A stretch of DNA of 64,000 bases from a virus (IMGVR_UViG_3300030450_004131:1-64000), one strand, 5' to 3'; numbered from the stretch's first letter, positions 52,032-61,056 are shown. Translations and numbers: made by a program. Notes: a model not told the origin generated them from the letters alone.

Positions 52032-53169
52032 TGATACAATAGATAAAAAAGATATAAACTCTTTAGTAGAATGGTTATCTCAAGATGAAATACCTAGATT
52101 AACTAAAGGTGAATTAACTTGGGAACTAGAAAAAAAGTGGGCTAAAAAAATAGGTACTAAATATTCTGTTTTTGTTAACTCGGGTTCATCAGCTATATTA
52201 CTTACTTTGGCTGCTTTAAAATATTCTAATAAATTAAAAAATCAAAAAATTATAGTACCTTCTCTTAGTTGGGCGACTGATGTTAGTTCACCTATGCTTT
52301 TGGGTTATGAAACTTTTATGTGTGATTGTAATTTAGAAGATTTGTCTTGTGATTTAGATTATTTAGAAAATTTATTTAAAGTACATGATCCTTCTGTTTT
52401 TATTTTAGTATCACCACTTGGATTAATTCCAAATATGAAAAAAATAATAAAATTATGTAAAAAATATAATGTATTATTACTTGAGGATGTATGTGAAAGT
52501 ATGGGTTCTAAATATCAAAATAAATACCTAGGTAGTTTTGGATTAGCTTCATTTTTCTCATTGTATTTTGGTCATCATTTATCTACTATAGAAGGAGGAT
52601 TTATAAACACAGATGATGATAATTTATATCATTTACTTTTAATGATGAGAAGTCATGGATGGGATAGAGATCTACCTAAAGAAATTCAAAAACAATTAAG
52701 AAAAGATTATAAATGTTCTGATTTTGATGCATTATATAATTTCTATGTTCCTGGATTAAATGTACGTTCTACTGATTTGCAAGCGTTTATAGGAATAAGA
52801 GCTATAGATAAATTAGATAATTATTCTAAAAAACGTAGAAAAAATTTCAAAAAATATATTAGTAAAATTAAAACAAATAACCTTAAATTAAGTGAAAATA
52901 AAGATGATTTCGTTTCTAATTTTGCCCTTCCAGTTGTTAATAGACATAGAAATAAAATAACTCAGGAACTTCAGGATAATAATATCGAAGTTAGGCCTTT
53001 AATTGCAGGTAACATGGCTACTAAACCTATGTGGTATAATGAAAATTTAATACCTAAATTACCTAATTGTGAATATGTTAATGAGTTTGGATTCTATATT
53101 CCTAACCACCAAGACTTAACAGATAAAGAAATAAATTTAATAACAACAATAATTAATAAGTATGAGTAA
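52015..53169 (+). CDS. ColD-like 3-dehydratase (DegT family, His instead of Lys)
   Basis: A 384-aa PLP enzyme of the DegT/DnrJ/EryC1 family. SGSSAILLT near residues 58-66 binds the cofactor phosphate and LLLEDVCESMGS near 154-165 gives the cofactor Asp. SFFSLYFGHHLSTIEGG near 178-194 has His-His where aminotransferases have the Schiff-base Lys. This matches GDP-4-keto-6-deoxymannose 3-dehydratase (ColD) and related 3-dehydratases, as do MRSHGWDRDLP and VRPLIAGNM. It removes the C3 hydroxyl, toward a 3,6-dideoxy sugar such as colitose. Next to Gmd, this is a coherent branch. Confidence 0.85.
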   Translation: MIKLVSDTIDKKDINSLVEWLSQDEIPRLTKGELTWELEKKWAKKIGTKYSVFVNSGSSAILLTLAALKYSNKLKNQKIIVPSLSWATDVSSPMLLGYETFMCDCNLEDLSCDLDYLENLFKVHDPSVFILVSPLGLIPNMKKIIKLCKKYNVLLLEDVCESMGSKYQNKYLGSFGLASFFSLYFGHHLSTIEGGFINTDDDNLYHLLLMMRSHGWDRDLPKEIQKQLRKDYKCSDFDALYNFYVPGLNVRSTDLQAFIGIRAIDKLDNYSKKRRKNFKKYISKIKTNNLKLSENKDDFVSNFALPVVNRHRNKITQELQDNNIEVRPLIAGNMATKPMWYNENLIPKLPNCEYVNEFGFYIPNHQDLTDKEINLITTIINKYE

Positions 53170-54136
53170 AGTAGCATTAATTACAGGTATAAATGGACAA
53201 GATGGTTCTTATTTAGCTGAATTTTTAGATAAGAAAGGTTATGAGATTTGGGGTACAGTAAAAAGAAATTCTGTAGCAGAAAACCAAACGGCTAGATTAA
53301 ATGATAATTTATTTAGTAAACTTAATTTAGAATATGCCGATTTAAATGATTTATCTTCACTTATTAGAATAATACAATTATCTCAACCTGATGAGATCTA
53401 TAATTTAGCTGCTCAATCTCATGTTAGAATTAGTTTTGACCAACCAATTTATACATCACAAACCACAGGAATTGGAACACTTAAATTATTAGAAGCGGTT
53501 AAATTAACTAAACCTGATGCTAAAGTTTATCAAGCGTCATCATCCGAAATGTTTGGTAACTCTTTAGATGATGATGGATATCAAAGAGAAACTACTCCTT
53601 TACATCCTGTATCCCCTTATGGTTGTGCTAAAGTATTCTCATATAATATATGTAGAAATTATAGAAATTCTTATGGTATGTTTGTATCAAATGGTATTTT
53701 GTTTAACCATGAATCTCCAAGGAGAGGAACTAATTTTGTAACTAATAAAGTGGTTAAAGCAGCAGTACAAATTAAATATGGATTAAAAAATGAATTAGCA
53801 TTAGGTAACTTGGATGCCACTAGAGATTGGGGACATGCAGAAGATTTTGTTGAAGCTATGTGGTTAATGTTACAACAAGAAAAACCAGGTGATTATGTTT
53901 GTGCTACTGGGGTTTCTCATAGCGTAAGAGATTTATGTGAATATGTTTTTACTAAATTAGGATTAAATTATAAAGATTATGTTAAAGTAGATCCTAAATA
54001 TTTTAGAGCAGAAGAATTACATGATCTAAAAGGTGATTCATCTAAATTGAGAAAATTAGGTTGGAAACCTAAACATGATTTTGTATCATTATTAGATGAT
54101 ATGATTAACTATTGGTCAGTTAAATATATAAAATAA
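53162..54136 (+). CDS. gmd: GDP-mannose 4,6-dehydratase
   Basis: A 324-aa SDR. ITGINGQDGSYLAEFL near residues 7-22 is the hallmark Gmd opening, LAAQSHVRISFDQP near 83-96 and ASSSEMFG near 124-131 the catalytic region, SPYGCAKVFSY near 152-162 the YxxxK. FNHESPRRGTNFVT is also typical of Gmd. It makes GDP-4-keto-6-deoxymannose from GDP-mannose, feeding the GFS-like and ColD-like enzymes. Overlaps upstream gene by 8 nt. Confidence 0.93.
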   Translation: MSKVALITGINGQDGSYLAEFLDKKGYEIWGTVKRNSVAENQTARLNDNLFSKLNLEYADLNDLSSLIRIIQLSQPDEIYNLAAQSHVRISFDQPIYTSQTTGIGTLKLLEAVKLTKPDAKVYQASSSEMFGNSLDDDGYQRETTPLHPVSPYGCAKVFSYNICRNYRNSYGMFVSNGILFNHESPRRGTNFVTNKVVKAAVQIKYGLKNELALGNLDATRDWGHAEDFVEAMWLMLQQEKPGDYVCATGVSHSVRDLCEYVFTKLGLNYKDYVKVDPKYFRAEELHDLKGDSSKLRKLGWKPKHDFVSLLDDMINYWSVKYIK

Positions 54137-54138
54137 AT

Positions 54139-55287
54139 ATGAAAAAAGTATGGTACGCACCTAATAAGCATGAAGCTTATGGGGAAGAAGAAATAAAAGC
54201 AGTTGAACAATGTCTTAAAGATGGTTGGTTAGCTGGCTTTGGTCCTCGTTCTATTGAATTTGAGGAAAAAATAGCTAAACAATTTGGAAAGAAATTTGGA
54301 GTATTTGTAAACTCAGGTTCGTCTGCTTGCCTATTAGCTTTAGCTGCATTAGATCTACCTAAAGGCAGTAAAGTATTAACTCCAGCATTAACGTTCTCAA
54401 CTACATTAGCACCTATTATTCAATTAGGTTATAAACCAATTTTCATTGATTCTAATTTAACGTCTTACGTACCTAATGTTGATGATATATTAAAAGCAGT
54501 ATTAGACAACCCAGATATTAAAGCCATTATGATACCAAATTTAATTGGTAACAAACCAGATTGGGAAAAATTAAAAGAAGAATTATTTGATTTAGGTAGA
54601 TTTGATATTTATCTAATTGAGGACTCAGCAGATACTGTTACATATACCGAAGAATCAGATGTTTCTACTACTAGTTTTTATGCTTCACATGTAATTACAG
54701 CTGGTGGTATGGGTGGAATGGTAATGTTTAACGATGAAAAACATGTTAAACGTGCATTAATGTATAGAGATTGGGGTCGTATTGGAGATAACAGTGAAAA
54801 CATGGATGAACGTTTTGCTCATAATGTTGATGGTTTACCATATGATTATAAATTTTTATATGGTGTTTTAGGTTATAATATGAAATGTAGTGAAATGAGT
54901 GCTGCTTTTGGTTTAGTTCAATTAGAACGTTTTCAAACATTTAAAGATAAAAGACGAGCAAATATAGAAAGATACTTAGAAAATCTTAAAGATGTTAAAG
55001 AATTAATACTACCAGATGATAGTATTAAACCAAATTGGTTAGCTATCCCATTACAAACAGATCGTAGATTAGAATTACTTAACTATTTAGAAAATAATAA
55101 TATACAAACTAGAGTAACATTTGCTGGTAACGTTACTAGACACCCAGTTTATAGAGAATATCTACAAGAATTTGAAAATGCTGATATAGTAATGAAAAAT
55201 GGGTTCTTATTAGGTGCTCATCATGGGATGGATTTAGATGATGTTGATTACGTTTGTGATAAAATAAAAGAATTTTTTGCCCAATGA
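54139..55287 (+). CDS. E1/RfbH-like 3-dehydratase (DegT family, His instead of Lys)
   Basis: A 382-aa DegT-family PLP protein. SGSSACLLALAALD near residues 56-69; YLIEDSADTV near 156-165; SFYASHVITAGGMGG near 179-193 has His where the Lys should be, as in E1/RfbH, the CDP-4-keto-6-deoxyglucose 3-dehydratase. YRDWGRIGDNSEN near 214-226 and YNMKCSEMSAAFGLVQLE near 249-266 agree. E1 proteins usually carry a 2Fe-2S cluster and need a separate reductase; I see no such partner here. It makes a 3-deoxy 4-keto sugar from the product of the next enzyme. Confidence 0.8.
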   Translation: MKKVWYAPNKHEAYGEEEIKAVEQCLKDGWLAGFGPRSIEFEEKIAKQFGKKFGVFVNSGSSACLLALAALDLPKGSKVLTPALTFSTTLAPIIQLGYKPIFIDSNLTSYVPNVDDILKAVLDNPDIKAIMIPNLIGNKPDWEKLKEELFDLGRFDIYLIEDSADTVTYTEESDVSTTSFYASHVITAGGMGGMVMFNDEKHVKRALMYRDWGRIGDNSENMDERFAHNVDGLPYDYKFLYGVLGYNMKCSEMSAAFGLVQLERFQTFKDKRRANIERYLENLKDVKELILPDDSIKPNWLAIPLQTDRRLELLNYLENNNIQTRVTFAGNVTRHPVYREYLQEFENADIVMKNGFLLGAHHGMDLDDVDYVCDKIKEFFAQ

Positions 55288-56276
55288 AAGTAGTATACGT
55301 TACAGGTTGTTTAGGTTTTATAGGTTCATATGTTACTAGAACTTGTCTAGAAAAAGGATGGTATGTTAGAGGCATAGATAAAATGACTTACGCATCTAAT
55401 CCTGGTTTATTAGATGAATTTAATAAATATGATAATTTTATTTATGAAAATAAAGATATTAATGACATTGAATTTCTTTATGAGTGTGATTATATTATTA
55501 ATACTGCAGCTGAAACACATGTAGGTAATTCAATAGTTAAAAGTGAAGATTTTTTACATTCTAATGTTAATGGGGTACACAACATACTTGAATTAATTAG
55601 AAATTATAGGGCAGAAACAGATAAATTACCTATTTTACTCCATTTTAGTACAGATGAAGTTTATGGTGATATTACAGATGGAGAACATATAGAAACAGAT
55701 ATACTAAACCCATCTAATCCCTACTCAGCAACAAAAGCCGCTGCAGATCAATTAATTTTAGCCTGGGCTAGAACGTATAAATTACCTTATGTTATTTTAA
55801 GACCAACAAATAATTATGGTATAGGCCAATATACTGAAAAATTAATACCTAAATCAATTAAATATCTTGGTTTAGATAAACCTATTCCTTTACATAATGA
55901 GGGTACTCCAATAAGAAATTGGCTGCACGCACAAGATACTGCTAATGCAGTAATTACTATTATAGAAAGGCCTTATCATGTTCGAGATGAAATTTATAAT
56001 ATTTGTGGTGGATTTGAACAATCAAATATGACTACAGTAGAAAAAATAATTAATTTATATCATCCTGAGGATGAAGCATTAAAAAAACAATTTCCTCATT
56101 ATCCTCAAAGACGAATTTTTGAATACCTAGATTTAGATTATTCTAGACAGGGTCAAGATATAAGATATGCTTTAAATGATGATAAATTAAGAAAATTAGG
56201 TTGGGAACCTAAAAAAATATTTGATGATGAATTACCTAATATAGTTGAATATTATAAAAATAATTTTATATGGTAA
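55284..56276 (+). CDS. NDP-glucose 4,6-dehydratase (RmlB-like)
   Basis: A 330-aa extended SDR. VTGCLGFIGSYV (residues 5-16), NTAAETHVGNSI near 74-85, HFSTDEVYGD near 119-128 with the catalytic Asp-Glu pair, NPYSATKAAADQLIL near 142-156 the YxxxK. These match dTDP-glucose 4,6-dehydratase. It yields NDP-4-keto-6-deoxyglucose, the substrate for the neighbouring 3-dehydratase. 4-nt overlap upstream. Confidence 0.9.
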   Translation: MKVVYVTGCLGFIGSYVTRTCLEKGWYVRGIDKMTYASNPGLLDEFNKYDNFIYENKDINDIEFLYECDYIINTAAETHVGNSIVKSEDFLHSNVNGVHNILELIRNYRAETDKLPILLHFSTDEVYGDITDGEHIETDILNPSNPYSATKAAADQLILAWARTYKLPYVILRPTNNYGIGQYTEKLIPKSIKYLGLDKPIPLHNEGTPIRNWLHAQDTANAVITIIERPYHVRDEIYNICGGFEQSNMTTVEKIINLYHPEDEALKKQFPHYPQRRIFEYLDLDYSRQGQDIRYALNDDKLRKLGWEPKKIFDDELPNIVEYYKNNFIW

Positions 56277-56884
56277 TGAATAAATTAAAAAAACGTATAC
56301 TAGAAATTGCTTATAAACATAAATTATCACATTTAGGTTCTTATTTATCTGCAGTAGATATAGTAGACGAAATTTACAAAACAAAAAACCCAGAAGATAT
56401 TTTTATATTATCTTCGGGTCATGCGGCTTTAGCATTATATGTTATATTAGAAAAGTATGAAGGTAAAAACGCAGAAGAATTATTTGTTAAATATGGAGGT
56501 CATCCTCATTTAGCAGAAGAAGATGGTATTTATTGCTCAACTGGAAGTTTGGGGACAGGTATTACTATTGGAGTTGGAAGAGCATTAGCTAATAAGAATA
56601 GAAAAGTATATATTTTAATTAGTGATGGTGAATGTGCTGAAGGAAGTATTTGGGAATCGTTACGCTTTATTAAAGAACATAATATGAATAACATTGAAAT
56701 ATATGTTAACATAAATGGTTATGCAGCTTATGATAAAGTAGATACACAATATCTTTCTGATAGGTTAAAGGTGTTTTTACCCACAATAGAACTAAGATAT
56801 ACATCAGTTAATCAGACTCCATTTTTAAAAGGAATTAATGCTCATTATCATATTATGAGTGAAGAAGATTATAAATCATTATGA
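56270..56884 (+). CDS. Transketolase-like protein, N-terminal (TPP-binding) subunit
   Basis: A 204-aa protein equal to the N-terminal domain of transketolase. KHKLSHLGSYLSAVDIVDEI near residues 17-36, LSSGHAALALYV near 47-58 and ILISDGECAEGSIWESLRF near 114-132 hold the diphosphate/Mg site (GD-x-E-type). The catalytic rest is in the next gene. The start could also be the in-frame ATG at 56276. In deoxysugar clusters, paired transketolase-like subunits can transfer a two-carbon unit onto a 4-keto sugar. Confidence 0.82.
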   Translation: MVMNKLKKRILEIAYKHKLSHLGSYLSAVDIVDEIYKTKNPEDIFILSSGHAALALYVILEKYEGKNAEELFVKYGGHPHLAEEDGIYCSTGSLGTGITIGVGRALANKNRKVYILISDGECAEGSIWESLRFIKEHNMNNIEIYVNINGYAAYDKVDTQYLSDRLKVFLPTIELRYTSVNQTPFLKGINAHYHIMSEEDYKSL

Positions 56885-57351
56885 GAAAACAATTTGCAGA
56901 ATTTTTACATGACGAAATGTCTTTAAATGAGGACATTCATGTTTTAACTGGTGATTTAGGTTATGGTCTTTGGGATAAAATTAAATTAGATTACCCTGAT
57001 AGATTTATTAACTTTTTATCGTCTGAACAATTAATGTTAGGAGCTGCCTGTGGGATGGCTTTAGAAGGTAAAGTACCTGTTGTTTATTCTATCACACCCT
57101 TTTTATTATACAGACCATTTGAATGGATTAGAAATTATTTAAATAATGAAAAAATACCAGTTAAATTAGTTGGAGGTGGTAGAGATAAAGATTATGGATA
57201 TCTAGGTTTTTCTCATTGGGCCGAAGAAGATGTTAAAATATTATCTGAATTTGATAATATTAAGTTATACAAACCATCAACCCCAGAAATTAAAATATTC
57301 AAAAGAATGTTATATAATAATGAACCTTCTTACTTAAATTTAAAAAGATGA
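56881..57351 (+). CDS. Transketolase-like protein, pyrimidine-binding subunit
   Basis: A 156-aa protein equal to the middle (Pyr) domain of transketolase. NFLSSEQLMLGAACGMALEG near residues 39-58 supplies the Glu that activates TPP, and KLVGGGRDKDYGYLGFSHWA near 97-116 lines the active site. The C-terminal lid domain of full transketolase is absent. Coupled to both neighbours by 4-nt overlaps, so the subunits are made together. Confidence 0.82.
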   Translation: MRKQFAEFLHDEMSLNEDIHVLTGDLGYGLWDKIKLDYPDRFINFLSSEQLMLGAACGMALEGKVPVVYSITPFLLYRPFEWIRNYLNNEKIPVKLVGGGRDKDYGYLGFSHWAEEDVKILSEFDNIKLYKPSTPEIKIFKRMLYNNEPSYLNLKR

Positions 57352-58124
57352 AAATATTAGTAACTGGTAAAAATGGGTATGTTGGGAGTAGTATAATTAA
57401 TAAATTACAATATTCCGATCAGGTACCTTATGATATAATTGGAGTTGGTAGAGATGATTTTGATCTAACTAATAGAATAGAAACTAAGGAATTTTTTAGA
57501 GGCAAAAAATTTGATTGTGTTATTCACACAGCTAATGTAGGTGGTAGCCGTTTATCTAAAGATAGTAGTGATGTTTTATTTAAAAACATTTCTATGTTTA
57601 ATAACTTATGTAGTCAATTTGTATGTTATGACCATTTAATAAGTTTTGGTTCGGGTGTGGAAAGAATGTATCCCACTGATCCTTATGGTTTAAGTAAAAG
57701 TATTATTAATTCTATTATAAAATCAGAAAAAAAGTATACTAATATAAGAATTTTTGGTGTATTTGATGAAAATGAATGGGATACTAGATTTATAAAATCT
57801 AATATTAAAAGATATATTAATAAAGAACCTCTAATAATACATCAAAATAAATTTATGGATTTTATCTATATGGATGATTTAATTAAATTAATTAACTATT
57901 CTGTTACACATCCCCACCATAAATTATTAGAAGCTAATTATGTTCAACCCTATACCCTACTTGATATAGCTTTATTTATAAATGAATTATCAAGTCATAG
58001 ATGTGAAATAAAATTTCAAGAAGAAGGTATAGCTGATCCTTACACTGGTGGTCTAAACCAATTAAAATTACCATATATTGGTATGGAAAGAGCCTTAAAA
58101 CGAGTTTATGAAGCAATTAATTAG
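57348..58124 (+). CDS. SDR reductase/epimerase
   Basis: A 258-aa SDR. VTGKNGYVGSSIINKL (residues 5-20) binds NAD(P); HTANVGGSRLS near 64-74; SFGSGVERMYPTDPYGLSK near 97-115 gives Ser and YxxxK. Similar to nucleotide-sugar 4-ketoreductases. Last enzyme before the GT2 gene; it may reduce the branched 4-keto sugar. Overlaps GT2 by 17 nt. Confidence 0.78.
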   Translation: MKILVTGKNGYVGSSIINKLQYSDQVPYDIIGVGRDDFDLTNRIETKEFFRGKKFDCVIHTANVGGSRLSKDSSDVLFKNISMFNNLCSQFVCYDHLISFGSGVERMYPTDPYGLSKSIINSIIKSEKKYTNIRIFGVFDENEWDTRFIKSNIKRYINKEPLIIHQNKFMDFIYMDDLIKLINYSVTHPHHKLLEANYVQPYTLLDIALFINELSSHRCEIKFQEEGIADPYTGGLNQLKLPYIGMERALKRVYEAIN

Positions 58125-59379
58125 TTTTTGTATTAATACAGCTGTTAATGAATTAGATTATATTAAATTATTATTTAAATCATTAGAAGATAATCTATCT
58201 ACATTAGAACATGAAATAATTGTTTTTATAGACTCAGATAATCAAGGTACTTCAGAATGGTTAATTGAACAAAAATCAATATTTCCAAATTTAAAAATAT
58301 TAAATAATCCTCTTCCTGTGTGCTATGGGTATGCTCGAAATATTAATGAGATGTTTAAATTTGCATCTAACGACATTGTATCATATCTTCAATCAGATAT
58401 GGTAATTAGTAAAGACTATGATGTATACATAAGTAAACACATAAAAGATAATATGATATTATCTAGTACTAGAATAGAACCACCATTACATGGGCCTGGG
58501 TTAGAAAAACATACTATGGATTTTGGTTTAACCCCTAAAGACTTTCAATATGAAATGTTTTTAGATTGGTGTGAACATAATAGAGAAGATAAACAAACTG
58601 AGTATTTCTTCGCTCCTTTTACTTTATATAAAAAAGTCTGGAATGAAATAGGGGGTCATGATACTTGTTTTAGACGTTCTAGAGAAGATTCTGATGTATT
58701 AAATAGATTAGTTCTGAATGGAAATAAAATCATCCAGACTTGGGATGTTTTAGTTTATCATTTTACTTGTGTATCTAGTAGAGGACAAGATTGGCATAAT
58801 AAACAAAATCAAAAAGCACAAGCAAGAGCTGTATTACAACAACATGCTGATATGATTGAAATGTCTCGAATTAATAGAAAATGGGGTGGATTTAGTCATG
58901 GTAAACCTAATAATTATTATTACAATATAAATTCAGAAATTAATATAGATAGTAATAACTTTAATACATTTAAAATGATTTCTACATTTTTTAATGTAAA
59001 TTATATAAATGATATTTCATTTTATAATGAATTTATCAATCAAAATGAACACACTTATGCTAATCAATTATTAAATTTTACAGATAAACATTGGGAGGAA
59101 TATTCTTATATGTATAATACTGAAGATTTAGAAGATTATGTAAGTTTATTGGATTCTAAGGGTGATATAGTGGTTAAATTTAATTTATCTAATATTAATC
59201 AAAATAATTTCAATAGCGTTATTTACAATCTACAACATATAATTCATCAATATGATGAAGGAACATATGAATATGATGGATTTACTATAATTATTAATAA
59301 AAAAAATAACGTAATTAAAGAAAAAATTAAAATTTCCAATCCTTCTATAAGAAAATCGCATAAATATTTGGTTTCCTAA
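58108..59379 (+). CDS. GT2-family glycosyltransferase with C-terminal extension
   Basis: A 423-aa protein. ISFCINTAVNELDYIKLLFK (residues 5-24) and IVSYLQSDMVI near 90-100 with an SDM metal site define a GT-A/GT2 fold; RRSREDSDVLNRL near 188-200 is the base region. The last 150 residues form an Asn-rich domain of unknown fold. It is the final glycosyltransferase of the island and may use the sugar made by the five genes before it. Confidence 0.8.
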   Translation: MKQLISFCINTAVNELDYIKLLFKSLEDNLSTLEHEIIVFIDSDNQGTSEWLIEQKSIFPNLKILNNPLPVCYGYARNINEMFKFASNDIVSYLQSDMVISKDYDVYISKHIKDNMILSSTRIEPPLHGPGLEKHTMDFGLTPKDFQYEMFLDWCEHNREDKQTEYFFAPFTLYKKVWNEIGGHDTCFRRSREDSDVLNRLVLNGNKIIQTWDVLVYHFTCVSSRGQDWHNKQNQKAQARAVLQQHADMIEMSRINRKWGGFSHGKPNNYYYNINSEINIDSNNFNTFKMISTFFNVNYINDISFYNEFINQNEHTYANQLLNFTDKHWEEYSYMYNTEDLEDYVSLLDSKGDIVVKFNLSNINQNNFNSVIYNLQHIIHQYDEGTYEYDGFTIIINKKNNVIKEKIKISNPSIRKSHKYLVS

Positions 59380-59396
59380 TATATCTTTCGTATATT
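59367..59396 (+). promoter_or_regulatory. Host-like promoter TTTG-N20-TATATT
   Basis: TTTG at 59367 and TATATT at 59391 with TTCG just before it; same spacing as at 24879 and 63163. It restarts transcription after the glycan island. Confidence 0.6.
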
Positions 59397-59425
59397 TACC
59401 CAGAATTTCAAAAGGTTATATATTT

Positions 59426-59698
59426 ATGCAACAGACTATTAAAACTTCATTAAAAATGAAAAAGATCCCTTGTTCACAATGTGGTTCTCCAATGCCTGAA
59501 TTAAGATTAACACAATATGGATATGATTTTTGTGTAAACTGTTCAACTGTGGGAGCTAAAAAAGGAGTACCCATAATGAGAGGAGTTGGAGACCATACAT
59601 GGACTGAAACTGTTATTATGGAAGAAGAAGATTATGTCAAATTCCAAGAATTAGAAGCTGAAGAGAATAAAGCTATAACAAATCCTAAAACTAAATAA
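59426..59698 (+). CDS. Zinc-finger protein (DksA/TraR-like knuckles)
   Basis: A 90-aa protein with CSQCGSP near residues 15-21 and DFCVNCS near 35-41: Cys-x2-Cys-x17-Cys-x2-Cys, the pattern of DksA/TraR zinc fingers. Unlike DksA it has no long coiled coil, only a short acidic C-terminus. Might modulate RNA polymerase; unproven. Follows a host-like promoter. Confidence 0.65.
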   Translation: MQQTIKTSLKMKKIPCSQCGSPMPELRLTQYGYDFCVNCSTVGAKKGVPIMRGVGDHTWTETVIMEEEDYVKFQELEAEENKAITNPKTK

Positions 59699-59699
59699 T

Positions 59700-60311
59700 A
59701 TGCCCAAGCCAAAGCCACTATCAAAAGAAATGATAGTAGCAGCTCAAGCAAATACTAAGTCTAATTTAGCTGCTTCAAGATATTTACATGTTTCTTACCA
59801 ACATTATAAGAGATATGCTAAAATGTATAATTTATTCGAATCACATAAAAACCAAAGTGGTAAAGGAATACCTAAATTTTTAAAAGGTAGTGGTAAAGAA
59901 CCCGCTCTTTTAGATATAATTGAGGGTAGAATATCATCAGCCCATTTCTCTCCTGCTAAAATTAAGTATAGACTTATAGAAGAAGGATATTTATCAGAAG
60001 AATGTTCAATGTGTGGTTTTAAAGAACGTAGGGTATTAGATTATAAAATGCCATTACTGTTACACTTCAAAGATAATAATAAATCAAACTACAGTCGCGA
60101 TAATATAGAGTTACTCTGTTATAATCATTATTTTTTAACGGTAGGTGATATATTCACTGAAAAAGACGTTAAACAAATTGAATCCCATCAGGAACATTTT
60201 GGGACATCAGATAAAGTAGAATGGGAAGTAGATGATTATCATTTACAAAGATTAAAAGAACTTGGATTAGAAGATGAAGATGAAGTAAACCAATATATTT
60301 CTAGAATATGA
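59700..60311 (+). CDS. HNH-endonuclease-like protein
   Basis: A 203-aa protein. ECSMCGFKERR near residues 101-111, LLLHFKDNNKSNYSRDNIEL near 119-138 and LCYNHYFL near 139-146 follow the Cys2-His...Asn...Cys-x-x-H layout of HNH nucleases. The second knuckle reads C-Y-N-H instead of C-P-N-C-H, so metal binding may be altered. A basic N-terminal region looks like a helix-turn-helix. Possibly a homing nuclease or packaging-type HNH. Confidence 0.68.
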   Translation: MPKPKPLSKEMIVAAQANTKSNLAASRYLHVSYQHYKRYAKMYNLFESHKNQSGKGIPKFLKGSGKEPALLDIIEGRISSAHFSPAKIKYRLIEEGYLSEECSMCGFKERRVLDYKMPLLLHFKDNNKSNYSRDNIELLCYNHYFLTVGDIFTEKDVKQIESHQEHFGTSDKVEWEVDDYHLQRLKELGLEDEDEVNQYISRI

Positions 60312-60463
60312 TAAATAAAAAACATAAAAAAATAGTTGATAACTATTCAAAACAAAAATCTAAACATTTAGATAAATTAGCTACTAAAACATTAGCTAAT
60401 GATGAAAAACTTCAAAAATTAAAATCAAAACAAATAAAAGGTGATTTTCTTAAAAATTTTTAA
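60308..60463 (+). CDS. Small basic protein (51 aa)
   Basis: A 51-residue Lys-rich helical ORF (KHKKIVDNYSKQKSKHLDKL near 5-24). Its ATG overlaps the HNH-like stop by 4 nt and its TAA precedes the next ATG by 1 nt, the usual spacing here. No family recognised; possible nucleic-acid binder. Confidence 0.5.
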   Translation: MINKKHKKIVDNYSKQKSKHLDKLATKTLANDEKLQKLKSKQIKGDFLKNF

Positions 60464-60464
60464 T

Positions 60465-61046
60465 ATGAAAAAAGTACTTACATTATTATTATTTTTATCA
60501 ATATTTTCATTATTATCTGCTTTAACGTATAAAACTATAAGAGTGTTTACTCCTGCTGTAGTAGAAATAACCCCAGAACCTATTACAGTTATTAAGGTAG
60601 ATCCTATAGTAGTAAAAATAAAAAAAGTTAAAGGTTATGACGATTTTTTAAATGCTTTAGGCCATCAAGAATCAGGTAATAGATATGATGTAGTAAATAG
60701 ATATGGTTATATGGGAAAATATCAATTTGGTAAATCAACTCTAAAAACATTAAAAATAAAGGTTACTAAAGAAGCATTTTTAAATAGTCCTGATTTACAA
60801 GAATATGCTATGAAACAACTTCTTTTATATAATAAAAAAAGATTACAAAATTATATAATTGAATATGAAGGTAAAGTAGTTCATGGTGTTTTAGTTACAG
60901 AATCTGGGTTATTAGCTGCGGCTCATTTAGGAGGTCAAGGTAGTGTTAAAAAATGGTTTAGAACCGGTAAAGTAAGACAAGATGGAAATGGAGTAAAAAT
61001 AACTAATTACATGAAACGATTTTCAGGGTATAAGCTATATTTATAA
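60465..61046 (+). CDS. Secreted lysozyme/transglycosylase-like protein
   Basis: A 193-aa protein with an N-terminal hydrophobic helix (MKKVLTLLLFLSIFSLLSAL) acting as signal or anchor. LGHQESGNRYDVVNRYGYMG near residues 66-85 is the catalytic Glu region of a lysozyme-like fold; KYQFGKSTLKTL and SGLLAAAHLGGQGSVKKWF near 148-166 complete it. Probably cuts the glycan strand. I chose the ATG at 60465 over a GTG at 60441 because it begins the signal sequence. Third wall-active protein in the window. Confidence 0.75.
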   Translation: MKKVLTLLLFLSIFSLLSALTYKTIRVFTPAVVEITPEPITVIKVDPIVVKIKKVKGYDDFLNALGHQESGNRYDVVNRYGYMGKYQFGKSTLKTLKIKVTKEAFLNSPDLQEYAMKQLLLYNKKRLQNYIIEYEGKVVHGVLVTESGLLAAAHLGGQGSVKKWFRTGKVRQDGNGVKITNYMKRFSGYKLYL

Positions 61047-61056
61047 CAAAAATTAA

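Noticed and set aside
52015-55287. Ordinary sugar aminotransferases for both DegT-family genes
   Set aside because: Both have His in place of the PLP-binding lysine, the mark of 3-dehydratases such as ColD and E1.
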